Below, piece by piece: positions 25,387 through 33,584 of a stretch of DNA of 64,000 nucleotides. Every line of letters begins with the position of its first letter. Position 1 is the first letter of the stretch. A program made the translations under genes and the position numbers. The notes beneath the pieces were generated by a model. It was not told the origin of the DNA, made no database searches, and saw only the letters and a list, made by a program, of their open reading frames with translations. Source of the stretch: Acidobacteriota bacterium (GTDB taxonomy: Bacteria; Acidobacteriota; Thermoanaerobaculia; Multivoradales; J023); the NCBI GenBank assembly GCA_029263315.1, contig JAJCXR010000053.1, positions 124,001 through 188,000 on the forward strand. The letters run 5' to 3'.

Positions 25387-25415
25387 ATGTTAGAATGTTG
25401 ACTGAGTCCTGTCAA
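25387..25415 (-). promoter_or_regulatory. Sigma70-type promoter for the Trp-core precursor
   Basis: Read on the - strand, TTGACA (25415-25410) and TAACAT (25392-25387) are separated by 17 bases. Transcription would start near 25380 and give a leader of about 75 bases before the ATG at 25306. The -35 box is a perfect consensus. Confidence 0.75.
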
Positions 25416-25436
25416 ACCCACCTAGCAAACCCACCT
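25413..25436. repeat. Two direct repeats CAAACCCACCT in the divergent promoter
   Basis: CAAACCCACCT occurs at 25413-25423 and again at 25426-25436, a 13-base period. The first copy overlaps the -35 box of the leftward precursor promoter and the second ends 13 bases before the start of the rightward metalloprotease-like gene. The arrangement fits an operator that controls both genes. Confidence 0.55.
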
Positions 25437-25449
25437 TCGAGGCGGCACG

Positions 25450-26619
25450 ATGAGCTCGGATCTGTACCGGCGATTGCTCAGTGAGGCCGGAGCCGTCGGC
25501 CAGGAAATCGACGAGCTTTTGGTTTACAACAAGAACCACTTCCGTCGGACGCCTGCGGAGCAGCCCGAGAACCAGGAAGCGGTACCCACCTTTCCACTAC
25601 CCGACGAGCCCTTTGTCGAGTGTTGGCGAGCCTGGGTGAGTGAGTCCGAAACGGCCGTCGACCAAGGCTCCACCGCCTTCGAGGTGCTGTGTCGCCATTT
25701 ACCCCAGTTGCGCTTCCCCATCCGGCAGGGCATCAGCCAGTCGGCAGACTATCGGCTCGCCACCCTGCAAGGGGTCGATCCGGATACCCTGCCCACCGCC
25801 ACCGGCTTGCCCTTGGAGCAGCCGCAGCGCCTGCGATTCGACATCTACCCCAGCCTGGCCGGAGGCATTCCGGTCATCGAGACGCACCGCCGGGGCCAGT
25901 TCGAGACCATGGTCCGCGCCCTCAGCAAGCGCAATGAGCCGGAGCCCATTCCCCAGGCCATGGGGGCACAGATGATCGCCGGATTCAACAACTGGAGCCG
26001 TATCCACGCCTTGCGGCAGGCCTGGCAGGCGAGTCCGGATGGGGCACGGCAGGAGGCCACCTGGGCGGAAGCTTTTGCCGTCATCCGGCAACGGAAGGAG
26101 CTTTATCAAGACCGCTTGGTGCTGCTTTCGGACGGCCCCTACAGCGCCGTGCCCGCCACCGCCCTCGGTCTGTCGGAAGACAGTTGGCGCACCAAATCCC
26201 TGCTCATTCGACGGGAGCACGAGTGCACCCACTACTTCACCCGACGGGTTTTTGGCTCGATGCACAATCACCTGCTCGACGAGCTGATCGCCGACTACGC
26301 CGGCATCGTGGCGGCGGAGGGCCACTTCCGCGCCGATTGGTTTCTTCACTTCATGGGGCTGGAAGACCGGCAGTGCTGGCGGCCGGACGGGCGTTTGGCC
26401 ATTTACCGGGGAGAGCCGGCCCTGTCGAACGGCGCCTTCCGAGTCCTCCAGAAGCTGACCGTTCGGGCGGCTGAAAATCTCGAGCGCTTCGACCAAGGCA
26501 TCCCGACGGGACGGCATGGAGCACAGGACAGCGGACGACGGATCATCGCCCTGGCAAGGCGGACGATCCTCGATCTGGCCTCCGACCAGGGCATCGAGCG
26601 TTTGCATCGGAGCTTGTAG
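25450..26619 (+). CDS. Putative HExxH zinc metalloprotease divergent from the Trp-core precursor
   Basis: The 389-residue protein has no signal peptide or membrane segment. The best feature is REHECTHYFTRRVFGS followed by LLDELIADYAG: an HExxH zinc site (His257, Glu258, His261) with a downstream Glu278 or Asp282 as third ligand, in gluzincin-like order. The N-terminal 250 residues are unfamiliar apart from Pro- and Trp-containing helical stretches. I think it belongs to an uncharacterised family seen near RiPP genes, but cannot confirm it. GAGG lies 7 bases before the ATG. Shared control with the precursor suggests leader trimming or degradation of the peptide or an immunity role. Confidence 0.65.
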   Translation: MSSDLYRRLLSEAGAVGQEIDELLVYNKNHFRRTPAEQPENQEAVPTFPLPDEPFVECWRAWVSESETAVDQGSTAFEVLCRHLPQLRFPIRQGISQSADYRLATLQGVDPDTLPTATGLPLEQPQRLRFDIYPSLAGGIPVIETHRRGQFETMVRALSKRNEPEPIPQAMGAQMIAGFNNWSRIHALRQAWQASPDGARQEATWAEAFAVIRQRKELYQDRLVLLSDGPYSAVPATALGLSEDSWRTKSLLIRREHECTHYFTRRVFGSMHNHLLDELIADYAGIVAAEGHFRADWFLHFMGLEDRQCWRPDGRLAIYRGEPALSNGAFRVLQKLTVRAAENLERFDQGIPTGRHGAQDSGRRIIALARRTILDLASDQGIERLHRSL

Positions 26620-26768
26620 AGGTAAGAGATGGGACATCCCTGGTATAAACTCGGCGGTACATCACATTTCACGCCGACCGACAATCAATGCCTGAGGTCC
26701 GGCAGGGACCTCGGTCAGCCATGGCGAGGTCGCCCAACGACACTCCCTGGCGGTGACGCGAAGGATTT

Positions 26769-27407
26769 ATGAAACTCGAAGGCGAATACACGTTCCAAGC
26801 CCCCCGAGGGATCGTCTGGAAGACGGTCCTCGACCCCGACGTCCTGACCAACATCTTGCCCGGTTGCGAAGACTTCCATCAAGTGGCCGAAAACCAGTTC
26901 GAAGGTGTGCTGGTGATGAAAGTCGGCCCGGTCAAGGGCAAGTTCAAAGGCAAAGTCGAGCTCTCGGATCTGCAAGAGCCATCGAGCTACAACCTGCGGA
27001 TCAGCGGTAAGGGAGCACCGGGTTTCGTCGACGGGATGGGTGTCCTGACCTTGCGGGAGGACGGTCCCCAAGCCACTATTCTCGGCTATGAGATCGATGC
27101 CAAAGTCGGCGGCCGGATCGCCTCGGTGGGTCAGCGCTTGCTCGACTGTTCCACCCAAGCGATCACCCGACAGGCCATGGAAGGTCTCGGGAAACATGTC
27201 GACGCCTTGGCCACGCCGGCCGATGTGGGCGGTGCGACCGCGGTGGCCAAACCGAGCCTCGCCGCCCCGACGCAGGAGGAGTTTGCAGCCGGAGTGGCCA
27301 AGGGCATGATGCAAGAGCTGCTTCCCCCAGAGCGCCTGCTGTGGTCGATGCCGTGGATGGGCATCTTGGTGATCCTGGTCATTCTGGCCATTCATCTGTG
27401 GAGCTGA
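26769..27407 (+). CDS. coxG: CoxG-like SRPBCC protein with C-terminal membrane anchor
   Basis: The 212-residue protein opens with MKLEGEYTFQAPRGIVWKTV and has NILPGCEDFHQV and GKFKGKVELSDL, the pattern of CO dehydrogenase subunit G (an SRPBCC lipid/ligand-binding fold). A Pro/Ala linker leads to a C-terminal membrane helix (MGILVILVILAIHLWS), which fits recruitment of the protein to the inner membrane. In cox loci CoxG works with the MoxR-type ATPase CoxD and the VWA protein CoxE in maturing molybdenum hydroxylases. Here an ATPase gene follows after a small gene, but no coxE or hydroxylase subunits are in view. Confidence 0.82.
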   Translation: MKLEGEYTFQAPRGIVWKTVLDPDVLTNILPGCEDFHQVAENQFEGVLVMKVGPVKGKFKGKVELSDLQEPSSYNLRISGKGAPGFVDGMGVLTLREDGPQATILGYEIDAKVGGRIASVGQRLLDCSTQAITRQAMEGLGKHVDALATPADVGGATAVAKPSLAAPTQEEFAAGVAKGMMQELLPPERLLWSMPWMGILVILVILAIHLWS

Positions 27408-27523
27408 CGTCGCTACCTGGCGCCAAGCGCAATCTAACCGCAACCCCTGCCGCCACAACCCCGCAACAGGCAGAGACCACCTCCCCCTCCTCCCTCTCTC
27501 CCCCCAAGAAAAGGAGCTGCTCC

Positions 27524-27676
27524 ATGGGCCAATACATTCGTCTCCCGGTCAACGGCACGGTGCAGGGGGAGGCGCCCCCGTGTGGCACCTTCGACTCCGG
27601 CGACTTCAGGGTCACCCTGGTTGAGGCCCACGGCCAACGGGCCATCAAGGCGGCGCCGGACCGCGCCCTGACCTGA
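27524..27676 (+). CDS. Small 50-residue protein between coxG and moxR
   Basis: MGQYIRLPVNGTVQG opens a short reading frame with AAGGAG 7 bases before the ATG. Its third codon positions are strongly G/C, like real genes here and unlike other short frames nearby. The rest contains APPCGTFDSGDFRVTLVEAHG; I see no membrane segment, leader motif or known domain. The gene ends 12 bases before the TTG of the MoxR gene, so the three genes from coxG on are probably one operon. Function unknown. Confidence 0.5.
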   Translation: MGQYIRLPVNGTVQGEAPPCGTFDSGDFRVTLVEAHGQRAIKAAPDRALT

Positions 27677-27688
27677 GGCGCCCTACCC

Positions 27689-28615
27689 TTGGCGAGGCAA
27701 CGGGAAACGGCGGTCGGGACGGTCACCTCGGAGGCCGAGGTGACCTCCATCGACGCCCTGCAGCAAGGCCTGGCGGCGGTCGGCTATTTCGCCGAGCGTC
27801 CCCTGGCCACCTCCATCTTCCTCGCTCTGAGGCTGCGCCGTCCCTTGTTTCTGGAGGGCGAAGCGGGGGTCGGTAAGACGGAGGTGGCGAAGGCCCTCAG
27901 CCGGCTGCTGGGGGGCCCGCTGATGCGGCTGCAATGTTACGAGGGGCTGGACATCTCGACGGCGGTCTACGAGTGGGACTACAGCCGTCAAATGGTGCAT
28001 CTGCGGTTGTTGGAGGCGGCGGGAGAGGTGGATATCGACGGCACCCGCGGCCGTCTTTTCGAGCGCTCCTTTCTGCTCGAACGCCCCCTGCTACGGGCCA
28101 TCACCGCCAGCCGCCAAGACGCTCCGCCGCCGGTGCTGCTGATCGACGAGCTCGATCGAGCCGACGAAGAATTCGAAGCCTTCCTCCTCGAGCTGCTGTC
28201 CGATTTCCAGGTCACCATCCCCGAGCTCGGCACCCTGCGCGCCGAGGTGCCGCCGCTGGTGGTCCTGACCTCCAACCGGACGCGGGAAATTCACGACGCC
28301 CTGCGCCGCCGCTGCCTCTACCACTGGCTCGACTACCCCAGCCTCGACAAAGAGCAAACGATTCTCGAGTATCGCTGCCCCGGCGCCGACGAGCGGCTGC
28401 GCCAGCAGGTGGCTAGCTTTGTGCAAAAGCTGCGGCAAGAGGACCTCTACAAACGCCCCGGAGTCGCAGAGACCATCGATTGGGTCGACGCCCTGGTGGC
28501 CCTCGATGCCCGCCAATTGACGCCGGAGAATGTCAACGACACCCTCGGGGTGCTGCTCAAGTACCAGGACGACATCGAGCAAATCCGGCGCAGCCCGTTG
28601 CCGCTGGACGAGTGA
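27689..28615 (+). CDS. MoxR/CoxD-type AAA+ ATPase
   Basis: This 308-residue cytoplasmic ATPase has Walker A EGEAGVGKTEVAKAL, Walker B VLLIDELDRADEEFEAFLLE and the MoxR-type segments RLQCYEGLDIST, VVLTSNRTREIHDALRRRC and a C-terminal lid rich in Arg. MoxR proteins remodel partners carrying VWA domains. With coxG upstream it corresponds to CoxD, yet no VWA partner (CoxE) follows; the next gene is a glycosyltransferase. The start is a TTG with GAGG about 11 bases upstream; no ATG lies near the conserved part. It may serve a molybdenum hydroxylase encoded elsewhere. Confidence 0.85.
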   Translation: MARQRETAVGTVTSEAEVTSIDALQQGLAAVGYFAERPLATSIFLALRLRRPLFLEGEAGVGKTEVAKALSRLLGGPLMRLQCYEGLDISTAVYEWDYSRQMVHLRLLEAAGEVDIDGTRGRLFERSFLLERPLLRAITASRQDAPPPVLLIDELDRADEEFEAFLLELLSDFQVTIPELGTLRAEVPPLVVLTSNRTREIHDALRRRCLYHWLDYPSLDKEQTILEYRCPGADERLRQQVASFVQKLRQEDLYKRPGVAETIDWVDALVALDARQLTPENVNDTLGVLLKYQDDIEQIRRSPLPLDE

Positions 28616-28634
28616 GGCTACGAGCAACCGCCCC

Positions 28635-29699
28635 ATGCTGAGCATCATCATCCCCAGCTATCGGCGCCGCGACACCCTGGTGCGGGTGCTCGACGCCTAT
28701 GGACGACAACGGCCCGCCGACATCGACTTCGAGGTGCTGGTGGTGGACGACGGCTCCGACGACGGCACGGCGGAGATGCTGGCGGCCCGTCGCAGCGACC
28801 GGTTTGTGCTGCGCTTTGCCCGCCAGGAGAATGCCGGCCCCGCCAAGGCTCGCAACCGGGCCTTGGCGATGGCTCGCGGCGACATCGTGCTGTTCACCGG
28901 CGACGACATCGAGCCGACGCCGGACTTGCTGGCCCAGCACCTCGAAGGCCATCGGCTGCTGGCGGACGTCCACGCCGCGGTGCTCGGCCTCACTTGCTGG
29001 CATCCGCAGGCGGAGACCACCGCCACCATGCGCCACATCGATGGACCGGGGGCGCAGCAGTTCAGCTACCACTTCTTCAAGGACGGCACGGAGTACGACT
29101 TCCGCCATCTCTACACCTCGAACGTATCCCTGTACCGGGAGCTCTTGGACCGCGAGCCCGAAGCCTTCAGCACCGACTTCCCCGCCGCCGCCTTTGAGGA
29201 CGCCGAGCTCGGTTTCCGCCTGGCTCGCCACGGCCTGCGCATCGTCTACCGAGCCTCGGCCGTGGCGTACCATCATCACCACTACGAGGCGCCGGGGTTC
29301 TTCGCCCGACAACGGCGCTGCGGCGCCATGGGCGCCATCCTCTACCGTCAGCGTCCGGAGCTGAGGGGCTATCTGGACTTGGAGATCCTGGAAAACCTGG
29401 CCACCCACCTGGCCGTCAACGGCCTACCCGCCGTGACCTCGCAACAGCTGGAGCAATGGGAAGGGGAAGCGCTGCGCCTGGCCAACTTCTACGACCCGCT
29501 GCCCTTCAGCGCCACCGATCGGCTGTTGGCGCCCCTTTTTCGCTATGCCTACCTGCGGGGGCTGAGCGAGGCACTGTACGCTCCCCACCTCGCCGTCGGC
29601 ATGGGAGCCGGTCTCTACGACCATCTGCTACGTCCGGCGATCGATGATTTTGTCAAGACCTTAAAGCACCAGGGGCTGCCGGTGGTTCGCCCGGCCTGA
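28635..29699 (+). CDS. Family 2 glycosyltransferase
   Basis: The 354-residue protein begins MLSIIIPSYRRRDTLVRVL and has VVDDGSDDGTAEML, FTGDDIEPTPDLL (the DxD metal site equivalent) and FEDAELGFRLARHGLRIVY, which are the standard GT-A family 2 blocks including the catalytic ED. No membrane helix is present. The acceptor and sugar are unknown; such single enzymes decorate envelope polysaccharides or proteins. It follows the MoxR gene after 19 bases. The start is the ATG nearest the conserved fold; there is only a distant GAGG upstream. Confidence 0.85.
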   Translation: MLSIIIPSYRRRDTLVRVLDAYGRQRPADIDFEVLVVDDGSDDGTAEMLAARRSDRFVLRFARQENAGPAKARNRALAMARGDIVLFTGDDIEPTPDLLAQHLEGHRLLADVHAAVLGLTCWHPQAETTATMRHIDGPGAQQFSYHFFKDGTEYDFRHLYTSNVSLYRELLDREPEAFSTDFPAAAFEDAELGFRLARHGLRIVYRASAVAYHHHHYEAPGFFARQRRCGAMGAILYRQRPELRGYLDLEILENLATHLAVNGLPAVTSQQLEQWEGEALRLANFYDPLPFSATDRLLAPLFRYAYLRGLSEALYAPHLAVGMGAGLYDHLLRPAIDDFVKTLKHQGLPVVRPA

Positions 29700-29756
29700 A
29701 ACCCAACTAACTTACTTCCCTGCCGATCACCGAGCTGGGCGCAACATGGCTCCCGC

Positions 29757-30482
29757 TCATCTCGATCCATCACGATCTATCGGCAGTTGGGCCTGCCAAC
29801 GCTTCATCAACCAACGGACGCCGACGAGGTCATAGAGCCCCCGCCAGAGACGATTGTGCAAGCCATACTTGCTCTCCCCATGGAGCCGTGGCCGATGCTG
29901 TACATCGACTTCTCGAAGCCTGGCACCGCTGGCCTCTAGCAGACACGGCAGGAATCGATGCAGGCCGTTGAAGGCCGGGACCTCCCGCAGCCATTGGGCT
30001 CGATATGCCTTCAAGGAACACCCGACATCGGTCACCGAATCGCCGAGGATTCGTCGACGTGTCCCATTGGCCAGACGTGACGATATTTTCCGCAGCCAGG
30101 TATCTTCGCGCTTAGCACGGATCCCCGAGACCAGATCGCATTCCTCGAGAGCCTTGACGAGTTGCGGAATATCTGCCGGATCATTCTGAAGATCCGCATC
30201 CAGGGTGACGATGACGGGTGCCAGAGCGGCACGAAATCCTGCCACGAAGGCCAGCGACTGGCCAACGTTTCTAGTCAGGTGGATGGGGCGAATGCGCCGG
30301 TTCTCCAGGGCCAACTCGCTGAGGATTTGTCGGCTGTCGTCGGTGCTGCCGTCGTTGACAAGAATGACTTCGTAGTTCCATTCCGCTTCCGGAAGGGCTA
30401 GCCGGATCTCCTCGCAGAGTTGCTGCAAACTCCCTGCTTCGTTGAAGAGCGGAATGACGATCGAAATGTCGACGGTTTTCAT
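29757..30482 (-). CDS. Family 2 glycosyltransferase, DPM1/polyprenyl-phosphate type
   Basis: The 241-residue protein starts ISIVIPLFNEAGSLQQLCEE and has LVNDGSTDDSRQIL, TLDADLQNDP and VTDVGCSLKAYRA, the blocks of dolichol/undecaprenyl-phosphate sugar transferases (GtrB/ArnC/DPM1 group). C-terminal membrane helices of the larger GtrB/ArnC forms are missing, so it is a soluble, DPM1-like type. It probably charges undecaprenyl phosphate with a sugar for envelope glycans. AAGG lies 6 bases before the ATG at 30482; a start 14 codons upstream lacks a site. It converges with the preceding glycosyltransferase. Confidence 0.83.
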   Translation of the reverse strand: MKTVDISIVIPLFNEAGSLQQLCEEIRLALPEAEWNYEVILVNDGSTDDSRQILSELALENRRIRPIHLTRNVGQSLAFVAGFRAALAPVIVTLDADLQNDPADIPQLVKALEECDLVSGIRAKREDTWLRKISSRLANGTRRRILGDSVTDVGCSLKAYRAQWLREVPAFNGLHRFLPCLLEASGARLREVDVQHRPRLHGESKYGLHNRLWRGLYDLVGVRWLMKRWQAQLPIDRDGSR

Positions 30483-30705
30483 GTTGCCTTCGGAGCTCCC
30501 GACTTGGACGAACCGGTGGGTCAAGTAGGGAAGAATCTCCCTTCTGCGGTAGGTGTCCGGCGACGACCCAATCCTTCGAAAATTCTTACCGCGTCTCGCC
30601 AGCGGCCAGCGAAGCCTTGCCTTGCGTTGAATCTGTCTGGCGATACGGATTTTCTAAGTCGATTCAGCTTACCTTAAGTCCGCTCCCATATCTTCTAGGA
30701 GACAC

Positions 30706-30729
30706 CGGAGACATCCCTGGATGTCTCCG
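30706..30729. repeat. Near-perfect 24-base palindrome in the 30483-30888 intergenic region
   Basis: CGGAGACATCC and GGATGTCTCCG pair over 11 bases around CT. A partial direct copy, GGAGACACC, lies just before it. The 406-base region between the divergent glycosyltransferase and LTA-synthase-like genes is visibly AT-richer than its surroundings and holds nothing else I can name. The palindrome is a candidate operator or RNA hairpin; no T-run follows on either strand. Confidence 0.6.
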
Positions 30730-30888
30730 AAAAAATCGAAGGATCTTGGCAAGACCTAGCACTAAATAAGGAACTGGCACCTTGGTTCACCTGTAGGAGC
30801 GTTTCCTCGCCTGTGGTGGCTCGCCAGACCAAGAACATAGAGATCGTAACAGTCGATCGAAGCGATCTTCATCCTGAAGGAGGACACC

Positions 30889-32868
30889 ATGGCTCAGCTA
30901 ATTTCCGACAGTGCGGCTATACAGCGGACGGAGCGGCTGGTGAGAGCACGCAGAATGCACTGGCCCGAGTTGGGCCGCTGGCGGCTTCCGGCCTTGTTCG
31001 GTTCGTTATTTATCGGCCTGGGTTTCGGACTGAGAATCGTACTTTGGATGGCCTTGGGCCAACGCTCTGGAGTCACCCTCGGGACCGTACCTAAAATTCT
31101 TTTCTACGGTATTTGGGCCGATCTGCGAATCGCCATCATTATCCTGGCCCCTGTGTCTCTCTACCTATGGCTTGTACCCAATCAGCTTTTTCGCCGATTG
31201 GGCCACCGAGCCCTAGGATGGGCACTCGCCTTCTGTGCTTTTTTTGCTGCCGGTTATCTTGCCTGTGTCGAATTCTTCTTTTTCGAAGAATTTGACTCCC
31301 GGTTCAACCTTGTCGCCGTCGACTACCTCCTTTACCCCCATGAAGTCCTGACGAACATTTGGGACTCCTACCCGGTTCCTGCAACGGTCGCAGCCATCGG
31401 GCTCTTCGCCATCATCTGTTCTTGGGCGCTACGTCGATACCTGAGATCTGGGTTATCCGCCATTCAGTCGTTCAAGACGCGCAGCCGGTGGGCATTCGGA
31501 CACCTCGCCTTGTTATTACTCGCCTTGGTTCCCTTGACCTCTGCCGCCAAACCGTTCTCTGAGAATCGCTCAGCGGAACAGATGGCGAGCAATGGTCTCG
31601 CCTCCTTTGCCGAGGCCCTTCGCACCAGTGAGCTGGACTATCACCAGTACTACCGCACCGGTGAGCCAACCAAGCTTCGAGAACGCCTGGTCTCGGAAAT
31701 TGGCACCTCCAGGACAAATATCGTTCCTCCGGGAAAGGAGCGTCTCGGCTGGCTCTCGCCACCACGCCCGGGGAGTCAAGCCCGGAAGCCCAATGTAGTC
31801 GTTCTTGTCGAAGAATCGTTCGGAGCCGAATTCGTCGGGGTCTATGGCAACGACACCGGCTTGACTCCGGCCTTTGATGAGCTGTCCAAGGAAGGATTGC
31901 TGTTCAGCAACGCCTATGCCACCGGAACACGGACGGTGCGCGGGCTCGAGGCGATCACAGCTTCGTTCCCACCCATTCCCAGCGTTTCGATCGTCAAACG
32001 ACCCGGAGGCGACCATGTGGCGAACTGGGGGGGAGTGATGCGCTCCCTCGGCTACGACACCAGTTTTCTCTATGGAGGATACGGGTATTTCGACAATATG
32101 AATCAGTTCTTCTCCGGCAATGGCTTCGAGGTCAAGGATCGGACGGACATCGAAGATCAGACGTTCGCCAACATCTGGGGCGTCTGTGACGAGGATCTTT
32201 TTCGCTTCGCGATCCAGCATTTCGATCAGCAGCAGGAAAACGGAGAACCGTTCTTCTCGATCGTCCTATCGACCTCGAATCACAAGCCATTCTCTTTTCC
32301 CGAAGGCATCCCCGGTGTTCCCACCGAAGGTGGAGGACGGAAAGCCGGTATCCGCTATGCAGACCATGCAATCGGCCGTTTCTTTGCGCTGGCGAAAGAA
32401 CGGAGTTGGTACCAGAACACCTTGTTTGTTGTCGTCGCCGACCATGGTGCGCGGGTCTACGGTGCCGCTCAAATACCGCTCTTCAGCTACGAGATCCCGC
32501 TGCTGCTGATTTGGCCGGAAGGCATTGAGCCGGGAGTCGTCGACCGGCCGATCAGCTCGATGGATCTTGCCCCGACGGTCCTGGGGTTTCTCGGTCAAAC
32601 CTACGAGGCTCCCTTCTTCGGCCAAGACGTGATGATCCGGCCGCCAGATCACCAGCCCGTCCTGCTGTTCAACCACAACCACGACGTGGGCGCCCTGCGC
32701 GGTGACCGCCTTGTCGTCTTGGGACTGGGGCAGAGTGTGGGGACTTACAACTATCAGCGCCGCACCAACAGCTTCGAGGAAATCCCCGCCGATGGGGACC
32801 TCGTCGAGCTGGCCACCGCCTACTACCAGACGGCGTTCGACCTGTTCCGAGACGGTAACTACCGATGA
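30889..32868 (+). CDS. LTA synthase/MdoB-like phosphoglycerol transferase (sulfatase fold)
   Basis: The 659-residue membrane enzyme has about five N-terminal helices (roughly residues 35-220) and a large extracytoplasmic sulfatase-fold domain. VVVLVEESFG has the metal-binding Glu309, ATGTRTVRGLEA the probable nucleophile Thr349, and VVVADHGARVYG the DHG metal site. LtaS and OpgB relatives move phosphoglycerol from phosphatidylglycerol to an acceptor glycan. In a Gram-negative the acceptor could be a periplasmic glucan or outer-membrane glycan. GGAGG lies 7 bases before the ATG. Its stop overlaps the PAP2 gene by ATGA. Codon third positions are less GC-rich than in neighbours. Confidence 0.85.
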   Translation: MAQLISDSAAIQRTERLVRARRMHWPELGRWRLPALFGSLFIGLGFGLRIVLWMALGQRSGVTLGTVPKILFYGIWADLRIAIIILAPVSLYLWLVPNQLFRRLGHRALGWALAFCAFFAAGYLACVEFFFFEEFDSRFNLVAVDYLLYPHEVLTNIWDSYPVPATVAAIGLFAIICSWALRRYLRSGLSAIQSFKTRSRWAFGHLALLLLALVPLTSAAKPFSENRSAEQMASNGLASFAEALRTSELDYHQYYRTGEPTKLRERLVSEIGTSRTNIVPPGKERLGWLSPPRPGSQARKPNVVVLVEESFGAEFVGVYGNDTGLTPAFDELSKEGLLFSNAYATGTRTVRGLEAITASFPPIPSVSIVKRPGGDHVANWGGVMRSLGYDTSFLYGGYGYFDNMNQFFSGNGFEVKDRTDIEDQTFANIWGVCDEDLFRFAIQHFDQQQENGEPFFSIVLSTSNHKPFSFPEGIPGVPTEGGGRKAGIRYADHAIGRFFALAKERSWYQNTLFVVVADHGARVYGAAQIPLFSYEIPLLLIWPEGIEPGVVDRPISSMDLAPTVLGFLGQTYEAPFFGQDVMIRPPDHQPVLLFNHNHDVGALRGDRLVVLGLGQSVGTYNYQRRTNSFEEIPADGDLVELATAYYQTAFDLFRDGNYR

Positions 32869-33584
32869 CCCCGGAGCCTGTGCTCAAGCTCAGGCGGTAT
32901 CTTCTCTTTCCAGGCCTGGTCTTTCTGGCGTGCGCCACCGTCGCCGAAGTGACGGAATTCGACCTGCTGGTCTCCCGCAACTTCTACGACGCCGATCTCT
33001 CCCTGTGGACCTATGGTGACACGGCGTGGGCCAACACCTGGCTTCACAAGGGCGGACGGGATCTTATTTTCTTGGTCGGCGTCTCAGCGATCACCACCTT
33101 GGTGCTTTCCTATCTACGGGGCAACTGCCGCCGATGGCGTCGACCGGCGCTCTACCTCGTGGCTTCCATTGCGCTGGGCACAGGGGTCGTGGCGGGTCTG
33201 AAACAGATCACCGAGGTCGATTGCCCATGGAATCTGGAAGACTTCGGCGGCAACCGTCCCTATGTCCATATTTTCGAAAACCGGCCGGAGGGGCTTCCCC
33301 CTGGCCGCTGTTTCCCCGGCGGTCATTCCTCAGGTGCCTTTTCTCTCTTTGGCGTCTTTTTTATCTTGCAGGATCGGAACAGCCCCAAAGCCAAGCTCGC
33401 CTTGCTGGGGACACTGGGGCTTGGAGCTCTGTTTGCTTTTGGGCAATGGGTACGCGGGGCCCATTTTGTATCTCACGATCTGTGGTCAGCCTTCATTTGT
33501 TGGATCGTTGCACTGGGCCTCTATCTTGGACCCTTTCGAGGTCGACTGTGGCCGAGGAAGCACCAGAAAGCAGGTGTAAAGTGA
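32865..33584 (+). CDS. PAP2-family membrane phosphatase
   Basis: The 239-residue integral membrane protein carries the three PAP2 blocks: KQITEVDCPWNL (variant of KxxxxxxRP), PGGHSSGAFSL (PSGH-like, nucleophile-assisting His) and RGAHFVSHDLWSA (SRxxxxxHxxxD-like, catalytic His). It resembles the lipid A 1-phosphatase/undecaprenyl-pyrophosphatase-like group. It overlaps the upstream transferase gene by four bases (ATGA) and the downstream outer-membrane protein gene by four (GTGA). This makes translational coupling of all three likely. A role in dephosphorylating a lipid product of the transferase is an inference. Confidence 0.85.
   Translation: MTPEPVLKLRRYLLFPGLVFLACATVAEVTEFDLLVSRNFYDADLSLWTYGDTAWANTWLHKGGRDLIFLVGVSAITTLVLSYLRGNCRRWRRPALYLVASIALGTGVVAGLKQITEVDCPWNLEDFGGNRPYVHIFENRPEGLPPGRCFPGGHSSGAFSLFGVFFILQDRNSPKAKLALLGTLGLGALFAFGQWVRGAHFVSHDLWSAFICWIVALGLYLGPFRGRLWPRKHQKAGVK

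Noticed and set aside
26629-26772. 47-codon frame with GAGG before its ATG and ATGA overlap with coxG
   Set aside because: Third codon positions are only about half G/C, unlike real genes here, and the frame runs through a hairpin (GAGGTCC/GGACCTC). Probably the leader region of coxG.
33026-33580. Upstream extension of the Omp85-like gene to give 723 residues
   Set aside because: It overlaps the PAP2 gene fully in another frame and lacks a signal peptide at its start; the GTG at 33581 gives a proper one.
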